DNA from: Favolaschia claudopus
Taxonomy: Eukaryota > Basidiomycota > Agaricomycetes > Agaricales > Mycenaceae
DNA length: 64,000 nucleotides
Assembly: GCA_037176885.1 (NCBI GenBank)
Contig: JAWWNJ010000008.1
Span: 1,922,001-1,986,000 of the forward strand
Reading direction: 5' to 3'
Shown here piece after piece: positions 11,128 to 23,700 of this stretch. Within the stretch, counting starts at the first letter, position 1. Each line of letters opens with the position of its first letter. The notes under the pieces are model-generated. The model was not told where the DNA came from. It ran no database searches and saw only the letters and a program-made list of their open reading frames with translations. Made by a program: the position numbers and the translations under genes.

Positions 11128-12914
11128 CTACGTCTGCTCCACAACCACCAACTTTTTGCGATCTGCTTTCGGTTTGCTGTCTCCCGCACGAGTATGTTTC
11201 CTTCTCCGCTCCTCCTTGACCCGACGCGCGTCCAGCATCTCCCTCTTGAGTTTTGCAGCCTGGTGGACTGGCTTCGGGACGTGTCGGTTCCTAAAATCAC
11301 ATTAACCCATTAACGCCACGGGAAAAGAAAAAGAGATGGATGCATACCGAACAATTCGCCCCACAGCAGCGTCGTGCTTCCACCTGTCCTTGAGACTCTC
11401 ACGGTACTCGATGGCAGCGCGTTCGCGGGAGGTGACGACGCCGAGGCGCTCGGACGCTTTGGCTTTCCAGATACGCACATTACCGTCGTCCGAGCCGGAG
11501 AGTACGAATCGTGCGTCGTGTGTGAAAAGGGCGGAGGAAACACTTAAAAACACAAAACAATATGCCATGATCAACTAATGCTTTTTTGCAACAGAGAAGA
11601 GAAGAAAAGATAGAACGTACCGCTGCATGCGTTTGGTATGATAGACTTCTGGATTATGTCCTCGCCCCTCAGACCATATGCGGACGGTCCGGTCCCATCC
11701 GCCGCTGACGAAGTCGAGTCCGGTGGGGGCCCAGTCGCACGACATGACGGCGGCGACGTGGCCTTTGTATATTTGGGTTGGGTTGGTGAAGTTGCGGATG
11801 TCGAAGGTGTACAGGTTGTGGTCTTCTGATGCGAGGAGTACGGTTGTTGGGAAGGTAGGCGACCATGAGAGGGCGTTGCTGCTCATCTGTATATACAAGG
11901 TAAGGTGAGTATGAGACTAAGGGGAGCGGCGAGATGAGGAAAATGTACCTGCATTACAACGCGACGCTCGGCTTTTCCTGTCCGTATGTCGTATAGTGTG
12001 AAGGTGCGATCTGACCCGACGCTGGCGAGGACAGAAGTTTCGCTGAGGTTGAATCGGACGGAGGTGATGGTTTCGGTTGATGTTGGGAATGTGAGGTTCG
12101 ATATGGGAAGACTCCTATTAAGATTTTTTCAGTAACCATTCCGCACATGTAGGATGTTTTTAGTTGCATACTTTGTTTCGTCCCATACTTGAACAAGATT
12201 TGAAGCAGTTGCAAACTGAGGGTCGGAGTAGTGGTGGTCTATGGAGCTGAACGAAGGTCATTCATGGATTATGATCACAGTAAGTGAAGGTCGAGCGTAC
12301 TTGAACGGAGATTTGCCATTGAAGATGGAAAGAGGCTCTGGATTATCTGTCTGTTCGTCTTCTAAACTCCATAGCTTGATAGTGCGATCGACGCCGCAGC
12401 TGAACAAGCGACCAGCTCGAGAAAAACACACGCCGGATACTTTGCCCTTGTGAGCTTGTGGGGCATGTAGTAATTGACTTCGTCGAGCAAGGTGGTGTAC
12501 GATGAGCCCTGCACGAACACATTAATCAATCTTGAACGATAAAAGCGTAGAGTTACTCGCCGCCATCCCAACTTCCACTGGCCACAGTTGTAAGGGAGCC
12601 AGGTTGTTTCGCTAACACTTCCACCGCATCGACATGACCTTCCAAACTGGCAACAAAAGGTTTCGCAAACAAGCGGTCCATTTTTGCAGCATTTAATGCA
12701 CGAGTACGTTCTCGAGCTCGTGCAAAGGGGTGCATAAGAGGGTCTAAGTTTCTCGACGTCGGTGTCGGATCGCCTGGTCGTTGGGGGAGGTGAACCGCAG
12801 GATCATGTTGGAGTACCCGGATTCTCTACACAGAATGGTAGCCAAGATCAGCTTGGGTTTGGAAGAGACGGGGCTATGCACAGAATGAGAGAGCAGAAAC
12901 TGGGTACCTACCAT
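11128..12914 (-). CDS. SOF1: SSU processome WD40 protein Sof1 (DCAF13)
   Basis: U3 snoRNP-associated WD40 protein for 18S rRNA maturation. Exons 12914..12912 (the ATG alone), 12825..12561, 12508..12301, 12246..12172, 12114..11949, 11886..11621, 11542..11348 and 11290..11128; sum 1341 nt, 446 aa (human DCAF13 445). Family landmarks: MRIRVLQHDP start, TPTSRNLDPLMHPFARARE, RLFAKPFVASLEGH, SIDHHYSDPQFATAS, LASEDHNLYTFDIR, SGGWDRTVRIW, LSGSDDGNVRIWKAKASERLG, and the basic Sof1 tail HVPKPVHQAAKLKREMLDARR..RRRKHTR. The second intron appears to use a GC donor (GCGAGT at 12560); only that choice gives a length divisible by three and restores the VHHLARRSQ...AHKGKVSGVCFS frame. Confidence 0.94.
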
Positions 12915-14777
12915 TGACAATTGTCGATGAAAGAGGGAAAATTTAAATGGCCGTGGGAACCTCATGGTCACACACTCTTCGTCACGGACGCGTCGCGCTC
13001 GTGGGAAACCCTCGACGCGTTGCTTGTTTACTCGCTCTACACTGGTGGATGCTTGATGATCCACATCTTACAATGAAAATCCTTGGACGAAATGTGGCAC
13101 AATGAGTGAGTATCGATTTGCATAGTGTGTTTCTATCCCATTTACATTACCCACTGGCAGATCAACGTGTCTGTAGGTTTTCAGCGCCAGAGTCTTCCAC
13201 CCTCTTCCACCTAGACTCTCTGTCTCTCGAAATGTGGGAGTTCATGGACGTCGTCCCTGCCCTGCTCGATTTAGAACGAAACTCAACATTCGCTCTTCTT
13301 CCTCCGACTGTGCAGACTCCCCGACGAAGCCAGAGCGGTCTGCTCGTTGTTAGTCGTTGTTACTACAAGCCTCGAGACACTTGATATACAAGGTTGCGTG
13401 CACCGTTCTGACTTGAACGAGCACCTAATCTACCCGCCTTCTGGATGAATATTCTCCAGCTGCTCAATTTCCTTCGCTTATCCGCTTTTTCACTATGGAC
13501 TCGACTCGTCTACTTTGGAGTTTGGCGGATTAGGAGGCATTTTTGTCAGGTTGGTGGAATCACTCTCCAAACACGCTGGTGGGAATGCCACTCCCTGTCT
13601 AGTTCTTGAGACCACCCTCATTCATTCCTGGTACCGTTGTGCCGAAGGAACAAGAAACGAGGAGCGCATAGCTTCCGAGTCCCTGTGCCCTGATGCATTT
13701 AATGTTGAATATTCGCATGGGTTAATACTTACTCCTGTACTATTGGGTAGGACTAGAGAAGTCCCAGTTCCCCCTTTTTTGTTTGTTGTTGTTCTGAGAT
13801 AATTTCACCCTTTTACTAGGGGTCAAATGAAAATTAAAATGTTACGTATGCCTCGATTATACAAGCTCAAAAATGCGTAGTAGCCCAAGGACCAGCGTTT
13901 CTTTGCTCTAGTACATCCCGGCGTCCTTCAAGTACATATAATGTGAAGTTTCTCATTCCCGGTTGAAAAATTTCCTTTTACGGACGAAAGCGGTTGTTTG
14001 GCACAGACCTTGCTTTTCAACATACGCGTCAACACTCCCGAATTATACGATTCCTCAGTATCTGTTTTCTGTTGAGAGTCCTGCCATGGAGTCAACACTA
14101 CTTCAACTTAACTTCATTCTCTCGCATAAGGTGAGGTCTCTGTTCCATTCCATGCCGTTTTTGTCCGTCTTCGACTGCAAAAGCAGCAAATCGGTTGGAG
14201 AACTCCAACTCAACTGAAAAGCGCGTTCTTGAGCTTGTATACTGCGAAACGTTCTTCTGCTTTGACTGCTGCTTGATTGAATCATCGGCTCGTACCGCCT
14301 CTTCCCCTCCCGTTCCACTCACTGAGTCGTCTTCACCCGCAGTTGCAAAACACCACTTCCTTTTCAGGAAAAAGCTGACTTCAGTCCCAGTGTTTCGCCG
14401 CATTGCCCGGCGCACCCGAGGACTAGGCTTGCCTGGACACAACGGTCTCACTGTCGAAAACTTTCCGAGCCATGTCTCACTTATTATTTTCGCTCAATGT
14501 GCGTTTTTCTCGACATCCTCTGGGTCTTTTTCGTTTCTGAAAAAGCCACGTTCTTCCTCCTATTCTACCCAGCCACCAGTGCACTGCTTGTTCGTGGACT
14601 CAAAGTGTTCGCCAAATGCACCCGCGGAAGCAATCTGCACACCGATCGCCCTGTGTTAGATCGGTCTCACTGTTTTCCGCCTTCATTTTCCATCTGGACT
14701 GTTTCACGAAAACATATAAAGTCTAGCTATGAATCTCGGATTCAGTGTTGCTCGACTATCGACAATCTCCGTCCAAC
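12915..14777. other. Long intergenic region: divergent promoters of SOF1 and the giant Ser-rich gene
   Basis: About 1.86 kb between divergent genes. The scattered short ORFs have no family features. The part near 13100-14700 is T/C-rich with many TTTTC and CTTTC words. A TATA box for the downstream gene is listed separately. Nothing else recognised. Confidence 0.4.
14715..14720 (+). promoter_or_regulatory. TATA box of the giant Ser-rich protein gene
   Basis: TATAAA, 58-63 nt upstream of the ATG at 14778, within AAAACATATAAAGTCTAG. Position fits a strong TATA promoter; function is inferred. Confidence 0.5.
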
Positions 14778-17700
14778 ATGAGGACCTCTATCCTCTTGTA
14801 CGCTCTGCCTTTCGTTATCGCTGCCGTGGAAGCGGCGCCCTACGACACTAACGCTCAACGTTTTGCTCGCGGTCTTCCGCCTTTGCCTCAACGACGCGAC
14901 TTTGGTACAGGTGGGTCTTCGATAGTTATTTCGAATCGATATCATGTTCTCATTCAATACAGAAGCCAAACGGCCAAAGACTTCGCCGACTCCTTTTCAT
15001 TGTGAACCGAAGAAGAACTTCTGTTGTTCCAGTGTTCAGTCCGCCAGCAGCCCGGCCTCTCAGAGTACTCTTCATGGTCTTGGCATCCCTCAAAGCAGCT
15101 GCGGGGAGAGAATTGGAACAGGATGCACGGCTGCATCTGGCAATTCCTGGTGCGCTGAGTGTTACACGTCTCTGAAACTCCTTCTCATACCAAAATAGCT
15201 CCTCTGGCACATTGACCCAATGTTGCGGCAACCTTGTAGGTTCGGTCGGTATCGACTGCAAGATCGGTAAGAAAACTTTCTCTACCATTTCTTTTGCATA
15301 CTCAACAATTTTTTTAGTGACACCTTCGTCGTCTTCCCGTATCGCGTCTTCTTCTTCGTCTCGCGCCTCGTCGTCCGTCGCCAGTAGCTCCGCGTCGATT
15401 TCCCGCTCCTCTTCGGCTTCGCGTTCGAGCAGCTCCGCCAGCGCTCTCCGGTCGTCTTCATCAGTTTCTCGCGCCAGCTCGGCTTCCAGCATTCCTGTTT
15501 CGTCTTCGCGTGCCAGCAGTTCGGCGGCGTCGTCATCGTCCGGCGCACGCAGCTCTTCTTCGAGCCGCGCTGCCTCCTCCTCGCGGGCAAGCAGCAGCGC
15601 CGTCTCGTCGTCTGTATCCCGACCTGCGTCATCATCGCGTGCCAGCAGCTCTGCGGCATCATCGTCTCGTCTGAGCTCTTCCTCGAGCGCTCGTAGTTCC
15701 AGCCGCGCGTCATCATCCTCGTCGGCATCCAGTGCACGCAGCTCGAGCTCTGCGGCATCTTCTTCCCGCGCAAGCAGCTCCGCAGCGTCGTCGTCCCGCA
15801 TTAGCTCTAGTGCTGCCTCGTCGTCTGCTTCTGTTTCCCGAGCCAGCTCGAGTGGCGCGTCATCATCCCGCGCCAGCAGCTCTGCGGCATCATCGTCGGC
15901 ATCGGCTTCTCGTCTCAGCTCTTCTTCGAGCGTTCGCAGTTCGAGTGCCGCCTCTTCGTCCCGGGCAAGCAGTTCTGCAGCACCTTCTTCGTCGGCCTCT
16001 CGCGCCAGCTCGTCGTCTGTTGTGCGCAGTTCAAGTGCTGTTTCTTCTTCACGGTCCAGTAGCGCAGCATCCTCTTCAGCATCGGCCTCACGTGCCAGCT
16101 CTGCGTCGAGTATTCGCAGCTCGAGCGCTGTCTCGTCATCCCGCGCTAGCAGTTCCGTGCCGCCTTCCTCGTCAGCTTCTCGTGCTAGCTCATCGTCGAG
16201 CGCACGCAGCTCAGCTTCTAGCAATGCGTCCTCTTCGCGTCAAAGCAGCGCCGCATCGTCGTCGGCTTCGCGTCTGAGTAGCTCCGCGTCGTCTTCGGCT
16301 TCCGTCTCTCGTTCCAGCAGCGCTGCATCGTCCAGTGCACGCAGCTCTAGCGCTGCGTCCTCTTCTCGCGCTAGTAGTTCTGCCCAATCATCTAGCGCTC
16401 GCAGCTCGAGCGTTGTTTCCTCTTCCCGAGCAAGCAGCTCGGTCCCATCATCCAGCGCACGAAGCTCAAGCGTCATGTCCTCTTCGCGTGCCAGCTCGTC
16501 TAGTGCCCGCAGCTCAAGTGCCCCGTCGTCATCTCGGGCAAGCTCTGTAGCTTCGTCTTCCGCGTCGGTTTCGCGCTCGAGCTCTTCGAGCGTACGCAGC
16601 TCGAGCGTTGCTTCCTCCTCCCGTGCAAGTAGCTCTGTGCCGGCATCCAGCGTCCGTAGTTCGAGTGTAATCTCCTCCTCGCGCGCTAGCAGCTCGATGC
16701 CTTCATCGTCGATGCGCGTCAGCTCCTCGAGCGTTCGTAGCTCGAGCGCTGCCTCTTCGTCGAGGATCAGTAGCTCGGTGCCATCATCCAGTGCTCGCAG
16801 CTCCAGTGCTGTATCATCTTCGCGGATTAGCTCCTCGTCTAGCGCAAGGAGCTCCAGCTTAGTTTCCTCGTCGAGGGCCAGTAGCTCCTTGCCTTCATCT
16901 AGTGCCCGCAGTTCGAGTGCCATTTCGTCTTCGCGGATCAGCTCATCGTCCAGCGCAAGGAGTTCCAGCACGGTCTCCTCGTCGAGGGCCAGTAGCTCTG
17001 CGCCTTCTTCCAGCGCCCGTAGCTCGAGTGCTGCGTCCTCCTCGCGCGTCAGCAGTTCCGCACCATCCTCTAGTATTCGGAGTTCGAGCGTTGTTTCTTC
17101 GTCGCGTGCAAGCAGTTCGGTGCCTTCATCCTCCATTCGCGCTTCTTCATCGAGCGCCAGAAGTTCCAGTATTGCGTCTTCTTCGAGGGTCAGCAGCTCT
17201 GTAATGTCTTCCAGCGTCCGTAGCTCCAGCGCTGCCTCCTCAAGGGCCAGTAGCTCGATACCTTCTTCCTCCGCACGCATCAGCTCGTCGTCTAGCGTCA
17301 GGAGTTCGAGCATTGTCTCTTCGTCGAGGGTCAGCAGTTCCATGTCCTCGAGCGCCCGAAGCTCGAGCGGTGTGTCGCCCTCGCGTGCGAGCAGCTCCGC
17401 GTCTTCCTCCTCGGCGTCGGTCTCTCGTCCGAGCTCATCAAGCGTTCGAAGCTCCAGTGCAGCGTCTTCGTCGCGTAGCTTAAGCGGTATTTCCTCCTCT
17501 CGTGCCAGCAGCTCCGCCATTTCCTTCTCTGCCCGGGCAAGTTCTTCGAGCACGCCTTCTTCCTCGCGCGCAAGTAGTTCGATGCCTTCGTCATCTGCGT
17601 CTGCGTCTCGCGCCAGTTCTTCATCGAGTGCGCGCAGCTCGAGCGTTATGTCATCGTCTCGTGCCAGCTCTTCGAGTGTGCGCAACTCTAGCGCCTCCTC

Positions 17701-20700
17701 CTCCTCTCGCTTTAGCAGCTCTGCAGCATCGTCCAGTGCGCGGAGCTCAAGCGCAGCGTCATCTTCACGAGCAAGTAGTGTCGCACCATCTTCCTCTGCG
17801 TCTGTCTCCCGGGCAAGCTCCTCTAGCATTCGCAGGTCCAGTGTCATGTCTTCGTCGCGCGCCAGCAGCTCTGTTCCTTCATCCAGTGCACGCAGCTCCA
17901 GCGGCGTATCCTCCTCCCGTGCCAGTAGCTCCGCATTGTCGTCCAGCGCACGCAGTTCAAGCGCTGCATCTTCCTCGCGTGCGAGCAGCTCGGCGTCCGC
18001 TTTCCGCTCGAGCTCGTCATCTGTTGCACGCAGTTCTTCCAGTGCACCTGCTTCGTCTTCCCGGTCGTCCGCGTCATCCTCGGGACGTGCGAGCAGCTCT
18101 GCGTCCATGTTCTCCAGCAGTGGGAGGGTGTCTTCGTCTTCAGGTATGTTCGCAAGTGCTCACTTACATGAGCTCTACTTATCATTTCACGATTTCTCCA
18201 GGTTTCCGTTCCAGCTCGTCATCTATGCGTAGTTCCAGCATAGCCTCGTCTTCGCGAGCAAGCAGTTCTGTGCCGTCGTCTTCTGCGTCGGCGTCTCGTG
18301 CAAGCTCCTCCAGTGTTCGTATCTCTAGCGCTGTTTCTTCATTGCGGTCAAGCAGTTTCGGCCCATCGTCAAGCGCCCGTAGCTCCAGCGCAGCATCGTC
18401 CTCGCGTGCTAGCAGCTCTGCGCCTTCATCCTCGATGCGCATCAGTTCTTCCAGCATCGCTTCGTCGAGAGTCAGTAGTTCGGCGCCGTCGTCCAGCGCT
18501 CGTAGCTCGAGCGCTGTATCCTCCTCGCGCGCTAGCAGTTCGGTACCAGCTTCCTCTTCGCGGGCTAGTAGCTCGACGTTTTCATCCTCCATTCGCTCCA
18601 GTTCCTCGTCGAGCGTCAGAAGCTCAAGTGTGGTCTCTTCTTCGAGGGCCAGTAGTTCTGCGGCGTCATCCAGCGCTCGCAGCTCAAGCGCTGTCTCTTC
18701 GCGGGCCAGCAGCTCGTTGCCTTCGTCCTCCGTACGCATCAGTTCTTCGTCTGGTGCCCGAAGTTCCAGCATACTTTCTTCGTCGAGGGCTAGCAGCTCT
18801 GCGCCTTCTTCCAGCACCCGTATTTCGAGCTCTGCATCTTTATCGCGCGCCAGTAGTTCCTCAGCATCGTCCAGCGTCCGCAGCTCGAGCGCTGTGTCCT
18901 CCTCGCGTGCGAGCAGCTCGGTTCCTTCGTCCTCCGTTCGCATCTCTTCATCCGGTGCAAGGAGTTCAAGTGCTGCGTCGTCGTCCCGTGCAAGCAGCTC
19001 CGTCCCTTCGTCCAGTGCCCGCATTTCGAGCGTTTCTTCCTCGCGCGTCAGCAGCTCAGCTCAATCTTCCTCCATTCGGATCAGCTCCTCCTCTTCAGCG
19101 AGAAGTTCCAGCACTGTGTCTTCCTCGCGGGCAAGCAGTTCTGCATCAACGTCCAGTGCTCGTAGCTCGAGCGCTTCCTCGCGGGCCAGCAGCTCGGTGC
19201 CTTCGTCCTCCATTCGCATCTCTTCATCCAGCGCAAGGAGTTCAAGTGCTGCGTCGTCGTCCCGTGCAAGCAGTTCCGCCCCTTCGTCTGGTGTTCGCAG
19301 CTCCAGTAGCGCTTCATCTTCGCGCGCCAGTAGTTCGGCGCCCTCGTCTTCTGTCCGCATCAGTTCGTCGACGAGCGTCAGGGGCTCCAGTGCTGTCTCT
19401 TCGTCGAGAGCTAGCAGTTCTCCACTGTCGTCCAGTGCCCGCGCGAGCAGTTCTGCGGCATCATCCTCTCCATCCCGAGCCAGTTCCTCTGTCATTCGCA
19501 GCTCGAGTGTTATCTCTTCTTCTCGGGTCAGCAGTTCAGGCTCCGCCTCTCGTGTGAGCTCGTCCGCTCCATCCTCCCGCGCCAGCTCGTCGTCGGCTGG
19601 ACGTAGCTCCTCATCGATCGGGGCCTCGTCGTCTGCGCGCGTCAGCTCTTCCTCTGTCTTGCAAAGCTCTGTATCACGTTTGAGTAGCAGCGCCCGGGGC
19701 TCATCGTCTGCAGGCAAGTCCTATCTTTTGCATTTTTTAAATGTTGCTATTAACCTTTGCCTTTAGCGTCATCCTCTCGCTCAGCGAGTGGCAGCAGTTC
19801 AGCTTCTTCGGCTGTGCGTTCATCCTCGGCGTACATTAGTTCTTCAGTTGCACGAAGCAGCTCTGCATCGAGTTCCGCGTCTCGGCCCTCTCCGAGTGTT
19901 GTGGGCTCCTCTCGCGCAAGCAGCTCTCAAATTTCGTCTGCCTCGCGTGTCAGTAGCTCAGTATCATCCTCGGTCATTCGCTCGTCGTCGTCGTCGGTCT
20001 CACGTGCTTCATCCTCTGTCGGGGTCAGCTCTTCGCGCCACTCGTCCTCTGCATTCAGCAGTTCTGCTGGTACGTTTGTCAGTTATTTTCCTTCGCAGCA
20101 CCCTAATTCTCCTTTCAGCTTCTACGCCACGTTCCAGTACATTTTCATCCTCTGTGGCTCGTTCTTCTTCTACCGCGTCACGCCTTAGCTCGTCTAGCGC
20201 CCCCGTCTCGTCGTCAGCCGTCCGCTCGAGTAGCTCGGCGTCCCGAGTCAGCAGCTCTGTCTCATCCCCCCGATCTTCAGCCAGCGTTCCTTCTTCAGCG
20301 CGCAGCTCGTCGTCAGTATCCCACTCCAGCAGCTCCGGTCCATCGTCTTCCAACGCACGCAGCTCGTCTTCGGTTGCAAGTTCATCTGCGGCTCGTTCGA
20401 GTTCGGCAAGCTCGGCGTCTGTGCCACGCTCGAGCAATATCAGCTCATCATCGCGCGGCAGCTCGGCATCCTCTTCGGCAATCCGTTCATCATCGGCCTC
20501 CGCATCAACATCTTCAGCTTCTCGGTTCTCGTCCAGCAGCTCAGTTCGCGCTAGCTCGTCGTCCAGTTCCCGGCTATCGTCGTCGGCGTCCTCTTCTGTC
20601 CCCAGATCCTCATCTTCGACCTCAGCTTCTCGCCCCAGTAGCTCGGCGTCATCTTCCGCATCACGTCCTTCGTCATCTGCATCTCATGCCAGTTCTTCGT

Positions 20701-23700
20701 CTGCTGTCCGCAGCTCCTCGTCAGCACGGCCAAGTAGCCTAGTTTCTTCTTCCCTGCGCTCTAGCAGCTCTACCTTCTCCAGTGCTCGTAGCTCGTCGCC
20801 AGCGCCATCATCTTCAGTGCGCTCAAGTTCTAGTGTTCGCCAGAGCAGTAGTTCGGCGTCATCTTCGCCTGCGCGGTCAAGCAGTGTCGCGCAATCATCT
20901 AGCCGTGCCTCTTCTTCATCATATGCTGCTCGCTCCAGCAGCGTTGTCTCGTCTTCGGCAGTGCGCTCTAGCTCTTCCAGTGCCCGCTCGAGTAGCTCGG
21001 CCTCGTCCTCAGCACGCTCCAGTAGCGTTGCTCAATCCTCCAGCCGTGTCTCTTCCTCCTCATCGGCACGCTCGAGCAGCGCAGCATCATCTTCTAGTCG
21101 CGCCTCATCATCATCGTCTGCTGCCCGTTCCAGCAGCATCGCACAGTCTTCCAGCCGTGCTTCCTCCTCCTCCGCAATTCGTTCCAGCAGCGTAATTCAA
21201 TCTGCCAGCCGCGCCTCTTCATCTGCTATTCGCTCTAGCAGCGTCGTACAATCCTCTAGCCGGGTCTCGTCATCTGCAGCTCGTTCCAGCAGCGTTGTGT
21301 CGTCATCGGCAGCACGTGCAAGCTCATCAGCCCGGTCAAGCAGCTTCATTTCGTCGCGCCCTGCGTCCTCCAGTAGTGCACGGATTAGCTCTGTTCTTGC
21401 ATCTTCGTCCCGAGTTTTTTCGTCTTCATCTGCTTCGCGCACGGTGTCGTCAAGCATTCGGCCCAGTTCTTCCAGCATCCGGGGCAGTTCCAGCTCACGT
21501 ATCGGACAGTCTAGCTCCACTTCGCGCACCGCCAGTTCGAGTGCTGCTTCGGCATCCTCGTCAGGCACTATTTCCTGCAATGGCCAAGCGACTTTCTGTT
21601 GCGACTCTTCGGAATCCCCCCATAGCCCTTACGGTGGCGATTGCCTCCATAATGCCGGCGTTTCGTCATCACTACATGTTGGAAATAACTTAGGCGTACA
21701 CTGTGTGCCAGCAACAACGTCAGTCAGCGGTGTTCAGACTTGGTACGTTTTCAGCCATGTTCGTCATTCGTTAGGTAGTAAGTGTTTTTCAGCCCTAACT
21801 CGAAGAAACCCATGAAATGCTGCAAGACTCTTTTCAATGGTGTCGGAATTGATTGCTCGCCTGGTAAGCAACTTTGGCATGAAATTCACTGATCGTTTGT
21901 TCTAATTCGATATCAGTCTCCCTCTCGAGTGCTAGCTCATCCCGATCTTCAACCCGGTCTTCGAGTTCCTCGGCGTCACGCACATCTGCATCTTCCTCAG
22001 TTCGTTCGAGCTCCTCCATGGCCCGCTCGAGCAGCGGCTCTTCGGCCCGGCCAAGCTCCTCGAGTGTTCGCTCCAGTAGCGTACTTTCCTCTTCAGCTCG
22101 GCCCAGCTCTTCCAGCATCCGTCTCAGTAGTTCGTCCAGCGCTCGATCGAGCAGTGCGGGGTCGTCTGCCCGTTCTAGCAGTGTATTTTCATCTTCGTCA
22201 CGGTTGAGCTCCTCCAGTGCAAGGCCCAGTAGCGCATCCTCTGCTCGCTCAAGCAGCATGCTTTCGTCTTCGGCGCGGCCTAGCTCATCCAGTGTCCGAC
22301 TAAGCAGTTCGTCGGCTATTCGTTCCAGCAGCAGTGCGGTGCCATCATCTTCACTGCGAGCATCGTCGTCGAGCATTCGCTCAAGCAGTGCAGCGCAATC
22401 ATCTAGCCGCGCCTCATCTGCTGCGCGTTCCAGTAGCCTAATACCATCCTCGGCACGTTCCAGTGCTTCCAGCATTCGTCCCAGCAACTCTGCTTCTTCG
22501 CTACGGCCTAGCTCATCGGCTAGCCGCCAAAGCAGTTCGGTTACCTCGGTCGCTCGTTCGAGCAGTGTGATATCATCATCCGGCCGCCCGAGTTCTTCCA
22601 GCATCGCACGGTCTAGCAGCGCCCCTTCCTCGTCGGCGGCCCGTTCAAGCTCTTCCAGCGTCCGCCCCAGCAGTTCGGCATCCTATTCAGCCGCTCGTTC
22701 TAGCAGTGGTGTTCAGTCATCGAGCCGTGCTTCCTCCTCATCTGCCGCACGTTCCAGCAGTGCTATCTCTTCATCAGCACGTCTTAGCTCTTCTGCCAGT
22801 GTCGCTCGTTCGAGCAGTATAGCTTCCTCGTCCGCGGTCCGTTCCAGCAGCTCAGTTCAGTCCTCTAGCCGTGTCTCCTCTTCCACCCGTTACAGCAGCG
22901 CGCCGTCATCTTCTGTAGCACGGTCGAGTTCTTCCAGCACCAGACCCAGCAGTTCCGCCTCTTCCGCTCGTTCCAGTAGCGCACTACCATCTTCATCCAT
23001 TCGTGCATCCTCGTCATCTGCCGCTCGCTCAAGCAGCAGTATATCTTCAGCAGCACGGTCGAGCAGCATTGCCTCTTCCTCCGCACGATCAAGCAGCGTG
23101 GTTTCTTCTTCATTGAGCGGTACGTTAACTCGAAATCTCATGACAGCTTTTTCTTACCACAGTACTGCAGTGTCGCTTTCGAGCGCCAGTTCATCGACTC
23201 GCGCTTCTCCATCTTCCGTTCGCTCCTCATCCGCGGTTCGGTCTAGCAGCGCCTCATCTGCTGCCCGCACTAGCAGCGTAGCATCGTCATCGGCGGTCCG
23301 GTCGAGTTCGAGCGTTCGCCTCAGTAGTTCTGCCAGTGCTCGGCCCAGCAGCTCTGAATCAGTCCACTCTTCTTCGATTGGTAGTTCTGCTTCCGTTTCC
23401 CGGTCCAGCGCGTCATCTTCTGCACGAGTCAGTTCTTCGTCAGTAAGGCTCAGCTCCTCCGCCGTATCATCATCGATTCGCCCGAGCTCTTCAAGCATGC
23501 GGTCCAGCAGCGTCGCACCATCTACATCTGCACGGGCCAGCAGTCCAGCATCTTCCATCCGCCCCAGTTCTTCAACTGTTCAATCTTCCTCGGCGCGAAC
23601 GAGCTCGTCGAGTGCACGCTCTAGCAGCGCCATTTCTTCTTCAGCTCGCAGTAGCTCTTCATCTTCAGCCGCGCGTTCCAGTAGTGCAGTTTCTTCATCC

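Noticed and set aside
15732..16277. Plus-strand Arg/Pro/Leu/Ala-rich ORFs overlapping the Ser-rich exons (similar at 17502-18100, 18298-19557 and 20374-21195)
   Set aside because: They are +1/+2 frame shadows of the Ser repeat, and they have no family features.
16240..18108. 622-codon minus-strand ORF rich in Leu, Glu, Asp, Ala and Arg
   Set aside because: It is the exact antisense of the Ser-rich exon; the acidic composition follows from complementing Ser/Arg/Ala codons, and the ORF boundaries do not coincide with any independent signal.
23120..23163. Acceptor CACAG at 23162 for the ninth intron of the giant gene
   Set aside because: It gives the wrong phase. The next AG (CTGCAG, ending 23170) restores V-S-L-S-S, like the other exon starts.
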